Positions 6,051 through 8,983 of a stretch of 8,983 bases of DNA are shown piece after piece (position 1 is the stretch's first letter; each line of letters starts with the position of its first letter). Made by a program: the position numbers and the translations under genes. The notes beneath the pieces were generated by a model, which did no database searches, had not been told where the DNA came from, and worked only from the letters and a program-made list of their open reading frames with translations. The DNA is from JAKQIM01 sp964633225 (GTDB taxonomy: Bacteria; Chloroflexota; Anaerolineae; Anaerolineales; UBA4823): NCBI GenBank assembly GCA_964633225.1, contig CAZWFQ010000109.1, forward strand, positions 1 through 8,983, read 5' to 3'.

Positions 6051-6731
6051 ATGCAGCCAAAGGTGCAAATCAAGGGTATCCGTGAGGGTTTGCTGGTCAC
6101 GCTGGGAGATGGCGACTGGCTGGATATCCGCGCCGCGTTCCTTGATCACCTTTCTCAGCAAGGAGATTTTTTACGCGGGGGTAAGCTGGCGATTGACGTG
6201 GGCAACCACGCGTTGAATGCGATGGAATTGGGTGAGCTGCGCGATGTGCTTTCGGAGCGTGGCCTATCCTTATGGGCTGTGTTGGCTAACTCTCCAAAGA
6301 CGGTTCAGACCGCCCAGGCCCTGGGGCTGGCGACGCGTCTTTCGAAGCCTATCCCTGAGCGAGCGCAAAAACTGCCCGAGACGCGCCTGTATGACGGCGA
6401 GGGGGCGGTGTTGGTTAAGCGCACGCTGCGCTCAGGCTTTAGCCTGGAGCATCCGGGGCACGTGGTGATTATTGGAGATGTGAACCCCGGGGCAGAGATC
6501 GTGGCAGGGGGTGACGTGGTGGTGTGGGGGCACCTGCGAGGCGTGGTGCATGCGGGGGCAGAAGGCGACGAGCATGCGGTAGTGTGTGCGTTGGATTTAT
6601 CTCCGACTCAGCTGCGCATAGCCGGGCAAATTGCCTTATCTCCCCAGCGGCGCGGAAAAACTCAGCCTGAGGTGGCGAGATTGCAAAATGGGCAAGTGAT
6701 TGCCGATGTATGGAATCCTAAAGACAGGTAG
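6051..6731 (+). CDS. minC: Septum site-determining protein MinC
   Basis: MinC is the FtsZ-assembly inhibitor of the Min system. MinD recruits it to the membrane to keep Z-rings from forming in the wrong place. The 226-residue product has an N-terminal FtsZ-inhibiting domain (about 3-105), a short linker, and the C-terminal beta-helical dimerisation and MinD-binding domain (about 117-212). The C-terminal signature is clear: VIIGDVNPGAEIVAGGDVVVWGHLRGVVHAGA from Val139, then LSPTQLRIAGQIA. The ATG at 6051 has AAGGTGG at 6037-6043 as its ribosome site. It is the first gene of what seems to be a separate transcription unit, 8 nt before minD. The N-terminal half is weakly conserved, as usual in MinC. 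Confidence 0.95.
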   Translation: MQPKVQIKGIREGLLVTLGDGDWLDIRAAFLDHLSQQGDFLRGGKLAIDVGNHALNAMELGELRDVLSERGLSLWAVLANSPKTVQTAQALGLATRLSKPIPERAQKLPETRLYDGEGAVLVKRTLRSGFSLEHPGHVVIIGDVNPGAEIVAGGDVVVWGHLRGVVHAGAEGDEHAVVCALDLSPTQLRIAGQIALSPQRRGKTQPEVARLQNGQVIADVWNPKDR

Positions 6732-6739
6732 GTAAGAAG

Positions 6740-7543
6740 ATGGCAGCAAAGGTAGTGACTGTAACATCAGGAAAGGGTGGCGTCGGTAAAACGACGGCAA
6801 CGGCGAATCTGGCTGCCGCCCTGGCCGCAGATGGCGATAAGGTCGTCTGCGTGGATACCGATATCGGCCTGCGCAACCTGGATGTTGTGTTGGGCCTTGA
6901 AAATAGGATTGTGTATGATCTGGTGGATGTGATTGAAGGCCGCTGCCGTTTGCGCCAGGCCATGATCCGGGACAAGCGTTTGCCAGAACTGCACCTGATT
7001 CCGGCGGCACAAACGCGCGACAAGAGCGCCGTTTCTCCTAGCGATATGGTACGCTTATGCGATGATCTGCGCGGTGAATGTGATTGGATCATGATCGATT
7101 CGCCGGCTGGTATTGAGCGCGGCTTCCGAAACGCGGTTGCTCCTGCGGACGTGGTGATTGTGATCACCAATCCGGAGGTATCGGCTGTGCGGGATGCTGA
7201 CCGTATCATTGGTTTGGTTGAGGCAGAAGAGAAAGGCCCGGCGCGTTTGGTGATCAACCGGCTGCGGCCAGAGATGGTGAAACGCGGCGATATGTTGGGC
7301 ATCGAGGATATCTTGGAGCTGCTGGCCGTCGATCTGATCGGAGTGATCCCAGAAGATGAGAATGTGGTTACCAGCACCAATCGTGGGCTCCCCATTGCAC
7401 TAGATGGCAAAACAAAGGCCGGCCAGGCTTTTCGCAATATAGCCCGGCGGTTAAAGGGGGAGGATGTCCCATTCTTAAACCTGGAAGAGCAGGGTGGCTT
7501 TTTGGGACGATTGGCGCGCATGATCCGTTCAGGAGGAAACTGA
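6740..7543 (+). CDS. minD: Septum site-determining ATPase MinD
   Basis: MinD is a ParA/MinD-type ATPase that dimerises with ATP on the membrane, recruits MinC and is released by MinE-stimulated hydrolysis. The 267-residue protein carries a deviant Walker A SGKGGVGKTT (10-19, signature Lys12 and Lys17). It also has the switch I region VDTDIGLRNLD (38-48) and Walker B MIDSPAGIE (118-126, Asp120). The C-terminal FLGRLARMIRSGGN (254-267) has the basic and hydrophobic pattern of the MinD membrane-targeting helix. DIGLRNLD and the C-terminal helix separate it from ParA and from flagellar FlhG-type relatives. The ATG at 6740 follows minC by 8 nt, and AGGTAGG at 6726-6732 overlaps the minC stop. Confidence 0.97.
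   Translation: MAAKVVTVTSGKGGVGKTTATANLAAALAADGDKVVCVDTDIGLRNLDVVLGLENRIVYDLVDVIEGRCRLRQAMIRDKRLPELHLIPAAQTRDKSAVSPSDMVRLCDDLRGECDWIMIDSPAGIERGFRNAVAPADVVIVITNPEVSAVRDADRIIGLVEAEEKGPARLVINRLRPEMVKRGDMLGIEDILELLAVDLIGVIPEDENVVTSTNRGLPIALDGKTKAGQAFRNIARRLKGEDVPFLNLEEQGGFLGRLARMIRSGGN
7531..7536 (+). promoter_or_regulatory. Strong minE ribosome-binding site
   Basis: AGGAGG is the only full-consensus Shine-Dalgarno in the window. It lies inside the end of minD, 8 nt before the minE ATG. MinE:MinD stoichiometry matters for Min dynamics, so a strong site for the small regulator makes sense. That last point is inference. Confidence 0.75.
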
Positions 7544-7544
7544 T

Positions 7545-7814
7545 ATGAGCAGCTTCCTGGAACGGGTATTTGGACGTGAGCGAAAGAGCGCTAACCAGGC
7601 AAAAGAGCGCCTCAAGCTGGTGTTGATCCATGATCGGACCGATATGTCGCCGGGCACTTTGTCGGCATTAAAGGACGAGTTGATTGAGGTTATTTCGCGC
7701 TATGTTGAAATCGATCCCCAGGCAGTGCGGATCGAGATGGAGCAGGAAGGCCGAGAGCAGCGGTTGGTAGCGGATATTCCGCTCAGGCCCGTTGTCCGGC
7801 ATCGGGCCCGGTAA
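7545..7814 (+). CDS. minE: Cell division topological specificity factor MinE
   Basis: MinE stimulates MinD ATP hydrolysis, releasing MinD and MinC from the membrane and generating the spatial Min pattern. The product is 89 residues, normal for the family. The N-terminal FLERVFG (4-10) matches the membrane-targeting segment. AKERLKLVLIHDR (19-31) is the MinD-contact helix/strand. The C-terminal topological-specificity domain follows, with the pattern L-K-x-E-L-I-E-V-I-x-x-Y-V-E-I and a final beta strand VRIEMEQEGREQRLVADIPL. The start is fixed by the AGGAGG site and by the 1-nt gap after the minD stop. Its presence together with MinC and MinD argues for the MinE-type system rather than the DivIVA/MinJ type. 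Confidence 0.96.
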   Translation: MSSFLERVFGRERKSANQAKERLKLVLIHDRTDMSPGTLSALKDELIEVISRYVEIDPQAVRIEMEQEGREQRLVADIPLRPVVRHRAR

Positions 7815-7816
7815 AT

Positions 7817-8920
7817 ATGAGTGACACCAACTGGCGGCATTTTGATTTTTGGCTGCTGGGGGCGGTAGCGATCCTGACCATTTTTGGTATCACCATGATC
7901 AGGTCGGCTGTGGCTGGCAATATTGAACTAGAAAGATCCAATGTTGTCCAGCGGCAGTTGATCTTTGCGGTGGTAGGTTTTATTGTTGTTTTTGTTGTCT
8001 CGGCTATCGATTACCGCTTATGGTCGTCAATCAGCCGCCCGATGTACCTGATCACGGCGGTCTTTTTGGCGGCGTTGACCATTGCCGGCCAAGCTTTGTA
8101 CGGCTCGGCGCGGTGGTTTGATACGGGCGTGATCTTGATCCAGCCTTCTGAACTGGCTAAGATTGTTGTCATCCTGGTGCTGGCAGATTTCTTTGCTCGC
8201 AACCAGGATAAGCTAGGCAACCTGGTCTGGATTGCGCGCAGCTTGATCTATACATTGGGGATTGTGATCTGGATCTTGCTCCAGCCAAACTTGAGCACAT
8301 CATTGGTGATCCTGGTGATCTGGTTTGCGCTGCTGTGGGCCAGCGGTTTACGGGTGAAGCACCTGCTTCTATTCATGGGCATTGGTGCGGTGCTGCCTTT
8401 TGCGGCTTACCCGTTTTTGGTGGATTACCAAAAGCAGCGCATCATCAACTTTTTGTTTGCAGACCCGGACGCCCGCCATGGGGAAACCTACAACATCGAG
8501 CAGGCCCTGATCAGTATTGGATCGGGCGGGCTGACCGGGCAGGGTTATTTCCAGGGTACGCAGGTGCACTTGCGTTTCTTGAAGGTGCGCTGGTCTGACT
8601 TTATCTTCGCGGGGGCGGCCCAAGAATTTGGCTTTGTGGGCATGGTGATTTTGTTCTTGGTTTTCATCTTTGTAATCTATCGCTGCCTGCGGGTGGCGCG
8701 CATTGCCAGCGATACGTTTGGAGCGCTGATTGCCTATGGGGTGGCGACACTGCTGGCTTTCCAGGCAATGGTGAATATTGGTGTGAATTTAAAGCTGGTG
8801 CCTGCCACGGGCCTGCCTTTGCCATTTATCAGTTATGGGGGGAGTTCTTTGTTGTCGCTGTTATTGGGGGTGGGCCTAGTACAAAGTGTGGCGCTGCGGC
8901 ACAAGACCCTTGAATTTTAG
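7817..8920 (+). CDS. rodA: SEDS peptidoglycan glycosyltransferase RodA
   Basis: RodA polymerises lipid II into glycan strands in the elongasome, paired with PBP2. The 367-residue polytopic protein (about ten membrane segments) has normal length. SEDS signatures are visible: WFDTGVILIQPSELAKI, with Glu112 and Lys115 at the spacing of E. coli Glu114/Lys117; IGSGGLTGQGYFQGTQ; SDFIFA, whose Asp261 corresponds to the catalytic E. coli Asp262; and a C-terminal GLPLPFISYGGSS. The loop before the Asp reads FLKVRWSD instead of the usual FLPExHTD, and the following AEE is AQE. FtsW shares these motifs, so RodA is preferred for its place in the shape cluster. The ATG is 2 nt after the minE stop with little ribosome site, so coupling to minE translation is likely. 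Confidence 0.92.
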   Translation: MSDTNWRHFDFWLLGAVAILTIFGITMIRSAVAGNIELERSNVVQRQLIFAVVGFIVVFVVSAIDYRLWSSISRPMYLITAVFLAALTIAGQALYGSARWFDTGVILIQPSELAKIVVILVLADFFARNQDKLGNLVWIARSLIYTLGIVIWILLQPNLSTSLVILVIWFALLWASGLRVKHLLLFMGIGAVLPFAAYPFLVDYQKQRIINFLFADPDARHGETYNIEQALISIGSGGLTGQGYFQGTQVHLRFLKVRWSDFIFAGAAQEFGFVGMVILFLVFIFVIYRCLRVARIASDTFGALIAYGVATLLAFQAMVNIGVNLKLVPATGLPLPFISYGGSSLLSLLLGVGLVQSVALRHKTLEF

Positions 8921-8923
8921 AAG

Positions 8924-8929
8924 TATAAT
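8924..8929 (+). promoter_or_regulatory. Possible -10 box for the next gene downstream
   Basis: TATAAT lies 3 nt after the rodA stop, with no TG extension and no good -35 at normal spacing. A reading frame beginning at TTG 8942 or ATG 8954 stays open to the window edge, too short to identify. It may be the promoter of a downstream transcript. I see no terminator between rodA and this point. Confidence 0.4.
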
Positions 8930-8983
8930 CTAGCGTAACGGTTGTGCAATCAGATGCGATTCAGTAAAAAATGGCATAAACCT

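Noticed and set aside
6718..7521. Minus-strand open frame of 267 codons opposite minD.
   Set aside because: It mirrors minD almost exactly and is Ser/Arg/Thr-rich with no domain signature, as expected from antisense of a biased coding strand.
1..8983. CRISPR arrays, tRNA or rRNA genes, riboswitches, phage or defence genes.
   Set aside because: None seen. The window is almost fully explained by the IS and eight shape/division genes, and all gaps are 108 nt or shorter.

Overview
The window looks like a chromosomal segment from a rod-shaped or filamentous bacterium. It carries an intact insertion sequence followed by an eight-gene cell-shape and division-site cluster, all on the + strand: mreB, mreC, mreD, mrdA (PBP2), minC, minD, minE, rodA. 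This gene order is known from Clostridia and related lineages. Moderate G+C, Gly/Ala/Val-rich proteins and the divergent MreC, MreD and MinC sequences make me favour a Chloroflexota (Anaerolineae-like) host. That is an inference from protein feel, not a computed placement.

Layout. Positions 1-55 are a short flank that appears to end in a terminator-like hairpin. Positions 56-1347 are a 1,292-bp ISAs1-family insertion sequence with perfect 18-bp terminal inverted repeats and a full-length DDE transposase. Positions 1348-1454 hold the probable mreB promoter (extended -10) and a structured leader. Positions 1455-5978 carry mreB-mreC-mreD-mrdA, with gaps of 31 and 12 nt and then a 4-nt ATGA overlap. 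A 72-nt gap carries a second extended -10 promoter. Positions 6051-8920 carry minC-minD-minE-rodA, tightly spaced (8, 1 and 2 nt gaps). Positions 8921-8983 carry another TATAAT box at the edge.

How the genes work together. MreB filaments on the inner membrane, with MreC and MreD, position the elongation-specific peptidoglycan synthase. That synthase is the transpeptidase PBP2 (MrdA) plus the SEDS glycosyltransferase RodA. MinC, MinD and MinE keep FtsZ rings away from inappropriate sites. The cluster therefore combines lateral wall growth with division-site choice. The two halves seem to have separate promoters, so RodA sits in the min transcription unit rather than with its enzymatic partner PBP2.

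I see no evidence of a novel defence, mobile or signalling system. The points most worth checking are the altered conserved loop around the RodA catalytic Asp, the cysteine pairs in PBP2, the IS junction inside a terminator stem with no target duplication, and the structured mreB and mreC translation-start regions.
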